Part shown: in pieces, positions 33,477 to 45,800 of the stretch
Layout: every line of letters starts with the position of its first letter
Position numbering within the stretch: the first letter of the stretch is position 1
NCBI RefSeq assembly: GCF_019748365.1
Contig: NZ_JAIEPN010000008.1
Span: forward strand, 1-48,217
Length of the DNA: 48,217 nt
Source: Novosphingobium sp.
Lineage (GTDB): Bacteria > Pseudomonadota > Alphaproteobacteria > Sphingomonadales > Sphingomonadaceae
Direction: 5' to 3'
Notes under the pieces: model-generated
Told to the model about the DNA's origin: nothing
Databases searched by the model: none
The model's input: the letters and a program-made list of their open reading frames with translations, nothing else
Made by a program: the position numbers and the translations under genes

Positions 33477-33569
33477 TTAACCTAAGTATGGGTATGGCGG
33501 TTATAGCGCAACTGTTGCTGCGGTGCAGCGACGCGGCCCAAAGGAAATGGCGTAATTACGGTTCACTTG

Positions 33570-33587
33570 GGCAAGACCAGTCTTGCC
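33570..33587. promoter_or_regulatory. Perfect palindrome in the RND / molybdenum hydroxylase divergent gap
   Basis: GGCAAGAC-CA-GTCTTGCC has 8-bp perfect arms in the 193-bp gap. It is 94 bp from the RND adaptor start and 83 bp from the hydroxylase start. It is a good operator candidate for an unlinked dimeric regulator. There is no T-run, so it is not a terminator. Confidence 0.5.
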
Positions 33588-33669
33588 AGTGGCGCAGCGG
33601 AAAATCCGTTGCTAAAAGGGACCGATTGCGACAGGCAGACGATGCGTCGCTGCAAGGGGAGTGTAAAGC

Positions 33670-34182
33670 GTGGCTATCGAGGCAAAGGTTAACGGAAAGC
33701 CGGTCAGCTTTGCGGTCGAGCCGGATACGCCCTTGCTCTGGGCGATTCGTGAGGAGCTGGGGATGACCGGCACCAAGTTCGGCTGCGGGATCGCCGCCTG
33801 CGGTGCGTGCAGCGTGCATATCGACGGCGAGGTTACGCGCTCGTGCAGCGTGCCGGTGAGCGATGTGGCCGGCAAGTCAATCACCACGATCGAGGGACTC
33901 GGCGGTCCGGACGGGACCCTGACAGCCTTGCAGCAGGCGTGGATCGCGCATCAGGTGCCGCAGTGCGGCTATTGCCAGTCGGGCCAGATCATGGCAGCGG
34001 CGGCGTTGCTGGCCAAGACACCCAAGCCCACCGATGCCGATATCGACGCGGCGATGACCAATATCTGCCGCTGCGGGACCTATCCCCGCATCCGCGCGGC
34101 GATCCACGATGTGGCCGGCACGGCTGCCGCGCCCGCCGCAGCTCCCGCTGCGCCCGCCACCACCCCCGCCAACCCGGCCTGA
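33670..34182 (+). CDS. Two-[2Fe-2S] small subunit of a molybdenum hydroxylase (IorA-like)
   Basis: A 170-residue xanthine-oxidase-family iron-sulphur subunit. The plant-type cluster motif is [18 protein letters not shown] with its fourth Cys in TRSCSV; the second cluster uses [11 protein letters not shown] and NICRCGTY. The C-terminus has a 25-residue Ala/Pro-rich tail beyond the usual end. The start is GTG at 33670 with AAGGGGAG upstream. It passes electrons from the molybdenum subunit encoded immediately downstream. Confidence 0.9.
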   Translation: MAIEAKVNGKPVSFAVEPDTPLLWAIREELGMTGTKFGCGIAACGACSVHIDGEVTRSCSVPVSDVAGKSITTIEGLGGPDGTLTALQQAWIAHQVPQCGYCQSGQIMAAAALLAKTPKPTDADIDAAMTNICRCGTYPRIRAAIHDVAGTAAAPAAAPAAPATTPANPA

Positions 34183-34193
34183 GGAGCAAGCAC

Positions 34194-36389
34194 ATGGGCA
34201 TGATCCGCAGAACATTCCTGATTGGCGGCGCGGCACTGGTCGGCGGCGGCATCTTCGCGGTCCAGTATGGCGACAGCTCGGCCAAGTCGCAGGCGGCCAA
34301 GCTGACCGATGGCAAGGGCGGACACAATTTCGGCACCTGGCTGCGCATCGGCGAGGATGACACTGTCACCATCTATTCGCCGCACACCGATATCGGGCAG
34401 GGTTCCAACACCGGCCTTGCGCAGATGCTGGCCGAAGAGCTGGATGCCGACTGGAGCAAGCTTTCGGTCGTCTCGGCACCGGCGGAATCGGCTTTTGCCA
34501 ATGTGGTGCTGGGCAAGGGCTTCCTTTCCGAGATGAGCGGCTATCCCGGCATTATCGGCGCGATGCCGATGTCGCTGCTGGGCATGGTCGCGCGGCAGCT
34601 CAACCTGCAGATCACCGGCGGCTCCTCGGCGCTGCGCTTTACCGGGCAGCAGGGGCTTCGTGTGCTGGGCGCGGGTACGCGTCAGGCGCTGATCGAGACG
34701 GCGGCGGGGCGCATGGGCGTGCCGGCGGGCGAGCTTACGACTTCGGACGGCAAGGTGGTCCATGCCAAGAGCGGCAAGTCGCTGCGCTATGGCGAACTGG
34801 CGGCCGAGGCGGCAACGCGCAGCCTCTCGACCAAAGTCGCGCTGAAAGACCCCAAGGACTTCAAGCATATGGGGAAGTCAGTTCCCCGCTTCGACATTCC
34901 CGCCAAGGTCAACGGCACTGCGCAATACGGCATGGATGTGATCAAGCCCGGCATGCGCGTGGCGACCGTGATCGCGGCGCCGGTGCGCGGCGGCAAGCTC
35001 GAGTCTGTCGATCCCAAGCCCGCGCTGGCGATTACCGGTGTCGAGAAGGTGATCAACCTTGAAAGCGCCGTCGTTGTGGTCGCCAAGGGCTATTGGCAGG
35101 CGCTGAAGGGCGCGCGCGCGCTGGCGCCGAAGTTTACGGATGGCGGGCATGGCCTGATGACCACGGCGACGATCTTTGCTGAGCAGGACAAGCTGCGCAG
35201 CGAAGGCAAGCCGGACAAGACCGTGGGCGAAGGCGATGTCGATGCCGCGCTCAAGGCTGGCGGCGTGAAGTTGCTCGACGCCGACTACAGGATGCCCTTC
35301 CTCCACCACGCGATGATGGAACCCTTTGCGCTGACCGCGCACTACAAGGACGGGCACCTCGACGTGTGGGGCGGCATGCAGGACCCGCTTGGCGCCAAGG
35401 CGGCCGCGGCAACGGCGGCGGGGCTCTCCGCCGACAAGGTGACGTTCCATCCCATGCTGATCGGCGGCAGCTTCGGCCGCCGCCTGCCCATGTACATGGA
35501 GATCGTCGATCAGGTGGCGCGGGTGGCCATGCAGGTGCCCTATCCGGTCAAGCTGATCTGGTCGCGCGAGGAGGAAGTCTCGCAGGGTGCATACCGTCCG
35601 CAAAGCTCGGCCAAGTTGACCGCGGCGCTGGGGCCGGACGGCAAGATCACCGCGTGGCGCAACGATTTCGCGCAGCCGGAAGATGGCCTGCGCGAAGTGC
35701 CGTTCTTCTATGATGTGCCCGCCGTGGCGCGGCGGCACTTTAAGCAGGTTTCCAACCAGACGGTGGGCGCGTGGCGCTCGGTCAATGCGACGCAGCATGG
35801 TTTCACGACCGAAAGCTTCATGGACGAGCTTGCCCATCTGGCCGGGGCCGATCCGGTGGAGTTCCGCCTCAAGCACCTCAAGCCCGGGCGGCACCGCACG
35901 GTGCTGGAGCAAGTGGCGAAGCGCAGCGGCTGGGGCTCGCCGCTCGAGCCGGGCCGCGCGCGCGGCGTGGCGGTAGTGGAATGCTTCAACACCATCGTTG
36001 GACAGGTGATCGAGGCTTCGCTCGCCGAGGACGGCACGCCTAAGGTCCACAAGGCTTGGGCGGTGGTCGATTGCGGCACGGTGGTGAACCCGACCGCAGC
36101 CGAAGGGCAGATCCTTGGCGGACTCGTCATGGGGCTTTCCTCCGGCATCGGCGAGGCGATCACGCTCGACAAAGGCGCGGTGCAGCAGAGCAACTTCAGC
36201 GATTATGAAGTGCTGAAGCTGGCGAATGCGCCGACGGTCGATGTGCATTTCATCAACAGCGGCGCGGAAATGGGCGGGATCGGCGAGCCGGGCCTGCCGC
36301 CCGCGACGCCGGCACTGGCGAATGCGCTGTTCGCGCTGACGGGCAAGCGGGTGCGCAACCTGCCGATCAGGGATCAGGCGAAGGCTTGA
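34194..36389 (+). CDS. Molybdopterin-binding large subunit, isoquinoline 1-oxidoreductase/aldehyde oxidase type (IorB-like)
   Basis: A 731-residue single-chain Mo subunit of the IorB group. It has a twin-arginine leader (IRRTFLIGGAALVGGG), so the complex is probably periplasmic. The C-terminal catalytic Glu is in GGIGEPGLPP, and Mo-cofactor segments include IGGSFGRRLP and SVNATQHGF. The family hydroxylates N-heterocycles or oxidises aldehydes, using water as oxygen source. GAGGAG overlaps the stop of the small subunit. No XdhC-like chaperone or cytochrome c partner follows; a REP doublet does. Confidence 0.87.
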   Translation: MGMIRRTFLIGGAALVGGGIFAVQYGDSSAKSQAAKLTDGKGGHNFGTWLRIGEDDTVTIYSPHTDIGQGSNTGLAQMLAEELDADWSKLSVVSAPAESAFANVVLGKGFLSEMSGYPGIIGAMPMSLLGMVARQLNLQITGGSSALRFTGQQGLRVLGAGTRQALIETAAGRMGVPAGELTTSDGKVVHAKSGKSLRYGELAAEAATRSLSTKVALKDPKDFKHMGKSVPRFDIPAKVNGTAQYGMDVIKPGMRVATVIAAPVRGGKLESVDPKPALAITGVEKVINLESAVVVVAKGYWQALKGARALAPKFTDGGHGLMTTATIFAEQDKLRSEGKPDKTVGEGDVDAALKAGGVKLLDADYRMPFLHHAMMEPFALTAHYKDGHLDVWGGMQDPLGAKAAAATAAGLSADKVTFHPMLIGGSFGRRLPMYMEIVDQVARVAMQVPYPVKLIWSREEEVSQGAYRPQSSAKLTAALGPDGKITAWRNDFAQPEDGLREVPFFYDVPAVARRHFKQVSNQTVGAWRSVNATQHGFTTESFMDELAHLAGADPVEFRLKHLKPGRHRTVLEQVAKRSGWGSPLEPGRARGVAVVECFNTIVGQVIEASLAEDGTPKVHKAWAVVDCGTVVNPTAAEGQILGGLVMGLSSGIGEAITLDKGAVQQSNFSDYEVLKLANAPTVDVHFINSGAEMGGIGEPGLPPATPALANALFALTGKRVRNLPIRDQAKA

Positions 36390-36451
36390 GAGGCGGCGCG
36401 GATTGAAGCGGGACCCCGAGTCAAGCAGGGGTGACGGCGTCCTATAACCTC

Positions 36452-36538
36452 CGTCGTCATTCCCGCGTAGGCGGGAATCCAGAGCCGAAAGCGCTGCGTT
36501 AGCCGCTCTGGATTCCCGCCTTCGCGGGAACGACGAGG
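36452..36538. repeat. Inverted REP doublet between convergent genes
   Basis: Palindromes at 36452-36484 and 36505-36538 in opposite orientation, spacer about 20 bp. A degraded ACCCCGA-type palindrome precedes it at about 36411-36434. It lies between the Mo subunit and the end of the GH2 gene. Confidence 0.75.
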
Positions 36539-36556
36539 GTGGGGTGAGGTCGGCCT

Positions 36557-39500
36557 TTACGGTGCGACTTTCACCCTGTTTTCCGGCGTGTTCCAGCCGC
36601 GGATTGCAATGCTGGCGGGCTTGGCGCTGGCGGGGACGCGGACTGTCACCATGCGAGTCTCACCCGGCATCAGCGTGATGTAGTTGTCCTCGAAATAGGC
36701 GGGCAGTACGCGTGCACCGGCCTTGTCGAGCACGGTGAGCTTGATCGCCAGTGCCGGGGTCTTGCCGGTATTGGTGAGCGTGAGGGCAAGCGGACGATCG
36801 GCGCCTTGCGGTGCGCCTGAAACGGCCTTCAGGCTGATCGTGGCGGCGGGCATGGCATTCAGCGCGCGGTAGGCGGATGGATCGCGGCCGCGCCAGTAGA
36901 GGTTGCGGCTGAGGATGGCGCCTCTCGCATCCACCAGATCGAGCGCGACGAGGACCATGCCGCCCTTGCCGACCAGCGGGGCAAGATCGACTGTCCCAGC
37001 CGGAGTTGCGGCGTTGGCGGACGCCGCGAGCGATTGCTCCTTCTGCAGCAGGATCCTGCCCGCAAGATCGGTGACGCGCACCTTTGCGGTGAGGCCCGGC
37101 AGATCGCCACGCGTGGTGTTGATCACCATCAGCGCATTGTCCGGCAGGTTGAGCTGGATGTGCACCGGTTCCGCCCCGGCACGTGCGCCGTAGTAGGCGG
37201 CGTGGGTGTCCAAGTCCGAGCTGTAGAGCTGCCATGCGTTGGAGGGCCACGAGGGGTGCGTCATCCAGAACAGGCGACCAGAGTTCTTGGTCCACAAGTG
37301 ACCGACGAAACCCTCCATCATCGCCTTGTGCGTTTCGAGGTTCATCAGCTGCGCCTTGCGCTCGAAATCGGCGAGGCTGGTCGCGGGGCCGAACATCTGG
37401 GCCAGCGTATCCATGAAGGTGCGCGTGTCGCCGTTTCCGCTGAAGTGCCAGTCGTGATAGGCCATCGTATCGCCCAGCGGCCAGCGGTCGGCGGCGGGCA
37501 CGCTGGCCTCGATCGCTTCGCGCGTGGCGAGGGAGGGCGTGCCGGTCTCGACCGAGAAGCCCGAGGCGAGATCGGTGAAATAGCCTTCCGGTGGCCGGTA
37601 GTTGTAGGGGCCGGACCCTTGCAGGTTCACGACGTTGGAGGAGCCGGTGTACCAGCGCGTGCCATCGAACTTCGTGACCAGCGCATCGAGGCCTTCGTTG
37701 AGCGCGGGGTAGGGCACGCCTTCGTTTCGGCCGAACCAGACCACAATCGAGGGGTGATTGCGGTAGCGCGCGATAGTGTCTGCCGCGTTGGCGAGGAAGA
37801 GCTGTGGGTCCTCGGGCTCGATCTGGAAATCCTGTGTCGATTGCCAGAAATCATTGAGGATCATCATGCCGTTCTCGTCGGCAAGGTCGTAGAACGCGGG
37901 CTCGGTGTTGTTGCCCATCCAGTTGCGGATGACGTTCATGTGGGCTTCGCGCTCGAGGCGGAAATACGGTTCCAGTTCGGCGCGGCCGAAGCGCTTCATC
38001 GCATCGTCCATGCCCCAGCTGCCGCCGCGCGCGGCGATGCGCACGCCGTTGACGCGTAGGGTGAGGTGAGGGAGCTGGGTGGATGGCGGGACGGGGCGGA
38101 CGGCGGGGGACCTTTCGCCCGCTGGCGTCAGGCTTTGGGCCCAGCCGAGCGGGGTCTGCTTGATGGCCTGATGGCGCACGTCGATCAGCGGCAGTTCGCC
38201 GGGCTTTGCATCGGTGGGATCGACTTCGACGCGGTTGAGGCGGCCTGCGTGGTCGAACAGCGAAAGTTCGTAGCTGACCTCGCGGATGCCGAAGCGCAAG
38301 GCGCGGGTGTCGGATGGCTGGCCATATGCGGCGGCGGATAGGGTGAGCGTGTAGAGCGCTGGGTCGCCATAGCCATTGGGCCACCAAAGGCGCGGATTTG
38401 TGATGTGGAGCGCGGGGTCGGTCTGCGGTGAGAAGCTGACAGCGGTTTCGCCGGGGGCGGCGGTGACGGTGCGGGTGAGGGTTGTCTCGCCGATTTTCGC
38501 GGTGACCGTGAGCGGGACGGGCGCAGCGCCGGGGTTGATGAGCGGAACGGTGATCGTGATGTCCGCGCTGTCGGTTCGGGGGAGGGGCAGGTCGGTCACG
38601 ACATGCGGATCGCCGAGACGGACGGGGCCGGTCGCTTCGAGCGCCACGCCTTGCCACAGGCCGGTGTTGCGATCGCGGATGCCGGGGATCCAGTCCCAGC
38701 CCTCGGTGGCGACGAAGGTGGGGCCATCGATGGCGAGCTGGCCGCCGTTTTCGCCGACGCCGCCCTTGACCGATTGTTCGTGCGGGATGCCGGGGTGCGG
38801 CGGGGGGCTGACTTTGACCGCAACCACATTCTCCCCGGCCTGCGGCGTGAAGGGGAAGCGGCCGCGCGCGAAAGCGCCTTTCGTGGTGCCGGCGCGGGTG
38901 CCGTTGATCCAGACCTCGGCGGCATAGTTGATCCCGTCGAAACGCAGGGCGAGGGCCTTGCCGGTGGCTTCGGCGGGGACGGTGAATGTGGCGCGGTACC
39001 AGTAGTCCTGCCGGGCAAGGCTCTCGGGGATCGCGAGGTTGTTGAGGCCGTAGTACGGGTCCGGATAGACGCCGCGGTCGACCATCGTGGCGAGGACGGT
39101 GCCGGGAACGCGGGCGGCGAGCCATTTGGTAGTGTCCACGCTGGGGCGGGATAGCGCGGCGCCATCAGGTCCGGCGAGATCGGGCGCGGGGATCAGCTTC
39201 CAGCCGTTCACTTGCCACTGGCCGGGGGCGGTGGGGGCTAGCGCGGGCTGAGGTGCGACCGGGACGGCGCGCGGGGTGCTCGGCGTTGTGTTGCTGTGGG
39301 GAAGCAGCCAGGCGTCCTGCTGTTCGGTGAGGCCGATATTGGCTTTGCGCTGGAACGGCCAGCCGACGCCGACTTCGCGGAATTGGACTGCCGCGAAGTC
39401 CGGTCGCGCGGCGAAGAGCGCGGCGGGATCGCGGACGGTGTCGTCCAGCGTGGCGGCGGCGAGGGAACCGGCGAAGTGGGGTTTGCCGGGGAGCGGCGGG

Positions 39501-39943
39501 GCTATGGCAATGCGGGGTTCGGTTGGCGGGATAGTGGCTGCTTGTTGGGCGGCGAGCTTGCCGTCGATGAAGAGCCGCGCCGTCTTGCCGTCGAACGTGG
39601 CGGCGAGGTGGGTCCAGCGTTCGGCGGTGAGGGGTGTGGCGGCGGCGAGCAGGCTTTGGCCGATACGGAGCGCGGGGTGGCCATCGCTGAGGACGAGAGC
39701 GCGGCCTTGCTGGATCAGCGTGACTTCGCCGGGCTGGATGCGGTCCGGCTTGACCCATGCCGAGAGGGTGAAGGGGGCGTTGGCGGCAGCAGCGGGCACT
39801 TCGCGTTCGATGCCGAGGCCGCCTTCGAGGATGCGGACGTTGTAGGGCCCGCCGTTATCCGGCACCTCGGCCAGCAGCGGTGCGGCGGTAAGGGCGCTGG
39901 CGGCAAGGAGGAGCGGCGCCAGACGGCGTTGGAATCCGGGCAT
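36557..39943 (-). CDS. Exported glycoside hydrolase family 2 enzyme with N-terminal LamG-like domain
   Basis: An 1128-residue secreted enzyme with a signal peptide (about 1-26). Residues 30-190 form a LamG/concanavalin-like domain (FTLSAWVKPD, ERWTHLAATFDGKTARLFIDG). The GH2 sugar-binding, Ig-like and TIM-barrel domains follow. The acid/base is Glu741 (WFGRNEG) and the likely nucleophile Glu799 (FSVETGTPS). The pattern is nearest exo-beta-glucosaminidase or beta-mannosidase-type GH2 rather than LacZ. The ATG at 39943 has GGAGAG upstream; an in-frame start at 39994 is less likely. It lies 101 bp after the GH3 gene on the same strand. The LamG module may add polysaccharide binding. Confidence 0.85.
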   Translation of the reverse strand: MPGFQRRLAPLLLAASALTAAPLLAEVPDNGGPYNVRILEGGLGIEREVPAAAANAPFTLSAWVKPDRIQPGEVTLIQQGRALVLSDGHPALRIGQSLLAAATPLTAERWTHLAATFDGKTARLFIDGKLAAQQAATIPPTEPRIAIAPPLPGKPHFAGSLAAATLDDTVRDPAALFAARPDFAAVQFREVGVGWPFQRKANIGLTEQQDAWLLPHSNTTPSTPRAVPVAPQPALAPTAPGQWQVNGWKLIPAPDLAGPDGAALSRPSVDTTKWLAARVPGTVLATMVDRGVYPDPYYGLNNLAIPESLARQDYWYRATFTVPAEATGKALALRFDGINYAAEVWINGTRAGTTKGAFARGRFPFTPQAGENVVAVKVSPPPHPGIPHEQSVKGGVGENGGQLAIDGPTFVATEGWDWIPGIRDRNTGLWQGVALEATGPVRLGDPHVVTDLPLPRTDSADITITVPLINPGAAPVPLTVTAKIGETTLTRTVTAAPGETAVSFSPQTDPALHITNPRLWWPNGYGDPALYTLTLSAAAYGQPSDTRALRFGIREVSYELSLFDHAGRLNRVEVDPTDAKPGELPLIDVRHQAIKQTPLGWAQSLTPAGERSPAVRPVPPSTQLPHLTLRVNGVRIAARGGSWGMDDAMKRFGRAELEPYFRLEREAHMNVIRNWMGNNTEPAFYDLADENGMMILNDFWQSTQDFQIEPEDPQLFLANAADTIARYRNHPSIVVWFGRNEGVPYPALNEGLDALVTKFDGTRWYTGSSNVVNLQGSGPYNYRPPEGYFTDLASGFSVETGTPSLATREAIEASVPAADRWPLGDTMAYHDWHFSGNGDTRTFMDTLAQMFGPATSLADFERKAQLMNLETHKAMMEGFVGHLWTKNSGRLFWMTHPSWPSNAWQLYSSDLDTHAAYYGARAGAEPVHIQLNLPDNALMVINTTRGDLPGLTAKVRVTDLAGRILLQKEQSLAASANAATPAGTVDLAPLVGKGGMVLVALDLVDARGAILSRNLYWRGRDPSAYRALNAMPAATISLKAVSGAPQGADRPLALTLTNTGKTPALAIKLTVLDKAGARVLPAYFEDNYITLMPGETRMVTVRVPASAKPASIAIRGWNTPENRVKVAP

Positions 39944-39961
39944 TTTTCTTCTCTCTCCCCG

Positions 39962-39986
39962 CATCCGGGTCCAAATTGCCCGGATG
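39962..39986. promoter_or_regulatory. Inverted repeat just upstream of the GH2 start
   Basis: Perfect 8-bp arms CATCCGGG and CCCGGATG around a 9-base loop, 19-43 bp before the GH2 start codon. In the mRNA it would place a hairpin just before the ribosome site; as DNA it could be an operator. Confidence 0.4.
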
Positions 39987-39988
39987 TC

Positions 39989-40002
39989 TGACAACGCAAT
40001 CA
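39989..40002. promoter_or_regulatory. Partial LacI-type operator upstream of GH2
   Basis: TGACAACGCAATCA shares the left half TGACAACG with the full site at 42669-42682 (TGACAACGTTGACA). It suggests that the same LacI-family regulator may also touch GH2. Confidence 0.3.
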
Positions 40003-40044
40003 GTTCAGTGCGCCATAGTCAAATAAAAATGCATAATAGATTCA

Positions 40045-42585
<2,541 letters not shown>

Positions 42586-42668
42586 TCCTTGGCTTTCCTC
42601 TCCGTTCCGCGGGTCTGAACGACCTTGTCGGGACTCACTAATAATGCAGGATGATAATATAATTTGAA

Positions 42669-42682
42669 TGACAACGTTGACA
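42669..42682. promoter_or_regulatory. LacI/GalR-type operator between GH3 and the TonB-dependent receptor
   Basis: TGACAACGTTGACA is a near-perfect dyad centred on CAACGTTG. Sites of the form TGACAACGTTGTCA are known for LacI-family sugar regulators in Xanthomonas and Caulobacter-like bacteria. It overlaps the predicted -35 boxes of both divergent promoters. No LacI gene is in the window. Confidence 0.6.
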
Positions 42683-42706
42683 ATACGGCCAAGGTGATCG
42701 TATTTC
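42677..42706 (+). promoter_or_regulatory. Predicted promoter of the TonB-dependent receptor gene
   Basis: TTGACA (42677-42682) and TATTTC (42701-42706) with an 18-bp spacer; the -35 is part of the operator dyad. On the opposite strand TTGTCA followed after about 16 bp by TATATT would serve the GH3 gene. The receptor mRNA would have a leader of about 105 bases. Confidence 0.4.
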
Positions 42707-42820
42707 AACCGTGCCACACGCATTCGGCCCAATCCGCATCGCGGCAAGCCGGATCACCAGAAAGGCGGTAGCACTCCGGTCAAAGCGGGGGCTGCCGCTC
42801 AATTTGCAAGGGGAGAGACC

Positions 42821-45800
42821 ATGTCTGATCGTTTCGCACGTCCAAGGACCGTGCTTTCCAAGAAGGGGCTTATGGGCGCCGCGTCGATCATGGCGCTGCT
42901 GGTTGCCGGCAATGCTGCCGCGCAAACGGCGCCGCAGCAGACAGCTGAGGCCGATACCGCCGCCAGCGACGAAAGCGCCGCGCCGATCATCGTCACCGGC
43001 TTCCGCCAGTCGCTGGCCGCCGCGCTGGATGCCAAGCGCAATTCCAACCTCATTCTCGAATCGGTGAGCGCCGAAGATATCGGCAAGTTCCCCGATCAGA
43101 ACATCACCGAATCGCTGCAGCGCCTGCCGGGCATCCAGATCGACCGCGAAAACGGCCAGGGCACCAAGGTGCGCATCCGCGGCCTCGAGCAGAACCTCAC
43201 CGTGCTGAACAACGAACTGTTCGTGACCGGCCAGGAAGTGTTCAAGGTTGGCGAGGGCAACTTCACCCGTACCGACAGCCTTGAAAGCGTGCCTTCGGAA
43301 CTCATCGGCGGCGTCGAAGTCTACAAGTCGCCCAATGCCTCGCTGCTTGAAGGCGGCCTCGGCGGTATCGTCAACCTCAAGACGCGCAATCCGCTTGATC
43401 TCAAGAATGGCCTGACCGTCGCGGGCAACGCGCGGCTCAACAAGGCCAATGGCATCGATGGCTGGAAGCCGACCGGTGCGGTGGTTGCGAGCTACAACTT
43501 CAACGACAAGTTCGGCATCATCCTCTCGGGCAGCTACAGCAAGACCAACGCCCACTTCGACATTCTGGGCGGCGAAAACCGCGGCAACTGGGCGTTCGGT
43601 GCGGGGCGCCGCGACACGGCGACAGTGCCGACCAACTACTATGCGCCGGAATACCGCTACTTCACCGACCGCGACCAGTACCGCACGCGCTGGGGCGTTT
43701 CGGCGGGCCTTGCGTTCCGTCCGACCGACACGCTGAGCCTCGACCTCAACTACTTCCACTCCGATCTCAAGGTGGACACGCGCGAAGGTTCGGTGAAGTT
43801 CCCGTTCGGCCAGGGCGAATCGCTCGGCCTGCTGCCGGGCTACCAGATCAACAGCAACGGCGTGCTGACCAGCGGTACTGTCCGCGCCCAGTCGGCCGAA
43901 GCGATCTCGCTGGTCGACGTGAGCACGATCCGTTCGGACAACGTGCAGTTCGGGACCAAGTTCGACAACGGCTCGAACTTCCGCGCCAACCTTGAAGCCA
44001 CCTATTCGAACGGTTCGCTCTTCCGCGACGTGGCGAACAACGACGTGCGCTATACGCAGTACACGGTGCGGCAGGGCGCGGTCGGCGGGGCGCTGCAGAA
44101 CGGCGTGGCGCTCAACAGCGCGGCTCCCGCCACGTTCGACTTCACTTACAGCAACGGCAGCCTGCCGCGCTTCGGCATCGCGCAGAACAGCCCGCAGGAC
44201 CTGTTCAGCAATCCGGCCTATGGCTTCTTCAAGTCGCACTGGGCCTTCGGCGACCGCTCGAAGATCAAGGGGCACTCGCTCCGCACCGACTTTGCCTGGG
44301 ATGTCGATCCTTCGGAAAAGGGCAAGATCACGGTGAGCGCCGGCTTCCGTTATGGCCAGCGCACGGTGGACTTCACCTCGGGCCGCTATCTGGCGGACTA
44401 TTCGGGCAAGGGCGAGCTTGATGCGACGAAGATCCCCGCTGCCGAACGCGTGCCCGGCTTCAACTACAACTACACGCCTTATGGCTACTTCCAGGACGGC
44501 GCGATCGGCTACAAGATCTGCGACCTGCCCGAAGCGAACAAGCCGGCCGCCTTTGCCGGGTGCAGCCGCTTTGGCAATTCGCCCGCGCTGATCACGCCGT
44601 ATGACACCTTCACCAGCAATGCGGGCCGCGTGGAAACGCTGGTCAACCCGAACATTCCGGGCGGCAAGGCGCTGATCCAGAACCGCGCGCAGATGGTGAA
44701 CGCGCTGAAGTGGATCCAGGACCTCTATCCCTCCACACCGTTCAGCTTCTTCGAGGATCCGCTGCAGACCTTCTTCGTGAAGGAAGAGACCAAGACCGGC
44801 TATGTCATGGCCGATATCGGCGGCAAGGATGACGGCTTCCACGTCAACGTGGGCCTGCGCATCGTCAACACCCAGCTGAAGGTCGACCAGAACCAGGGTA
44901 CGGCGAACCCGACCTACTTCGGCACGGACAGCTGGAACGGCGTGGTCAAGGACTTCGACACGACGAGTGTCCAGCGGTCCTACACCGACTTCCTGCCGAG
45001 CCTGAACGTGGTGATCGATGCCAACCAGGACATCAAGGTGCGCGCTTCGGCTGCCCGCGTGACCTCACGCCAGCCGCTGTTCGATCTGGGCCGCGGCTTC
45101 GCGACCGACTTCACCCGCGATGCGGCGACCGACCGGTTCCTGTTCACCAGCGGCAGCCGCGGCAACGCCACGCTCGATCCGTTCCGCGCCTACCAGTTCG
45201 ATCTGGGCGTCGAATACTACTTCGGCCGGCAGGGCCTGCTGTCGGCGGGCGTGTTCTGGAAGGAAGTCGACAGCTTCGTCGTGACGCAGACCGTGCCGGT
45301 CTTCGTGAACGACCAGGGCGGCGGACGGATCGGGCCGGTCTCGCAGCCGGTCAACGGCAATGGCGGCCGGGTCAAGGGCTTCGAACTGGCGGCGCAATAT
45401 GCCTTCCCGTTCGGCCTCGGCTTCACCGCGAACTACACGTTCTCGGATACAAGCACCGAGTTTGCCAACGACTTCGAGACGGGTCTGCCGCTGCCGGGTG
45501 TTTCGAAGCACTCGTTCAACGGGCAGGTCTACTTCGAGAAGAACGGGTTCGCGGCGCGTGCCTCGTACTCGTGGCGTTCGAAGTCGTACCTCGGCAACTT
45601 CGGCTTCGGCGATGGCGGCGTGACGCGCACGCTGGGCATCTACCAGAAGCCCTATGGCCAGCTCGACGGGCAGATTTCCTACCAGGTGACGCCGAACTTC
45701 AACGTGTTCCTCGAAGGCATCAACCTCAACAAGGAAAACACCGAGACCTACCTGCAGTTCCCCGAACTGCCGTTCCGGTATGAATCGGGCTCGCGCCGCA

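Noticed and set aside
36411..36434. Candidate terminator for the molybdenum hydroxylase genes
   Set aside because: The inverted repeat is imperfect and no T-run follows; better seen as a degraded repeat of the 9682-9702 type.
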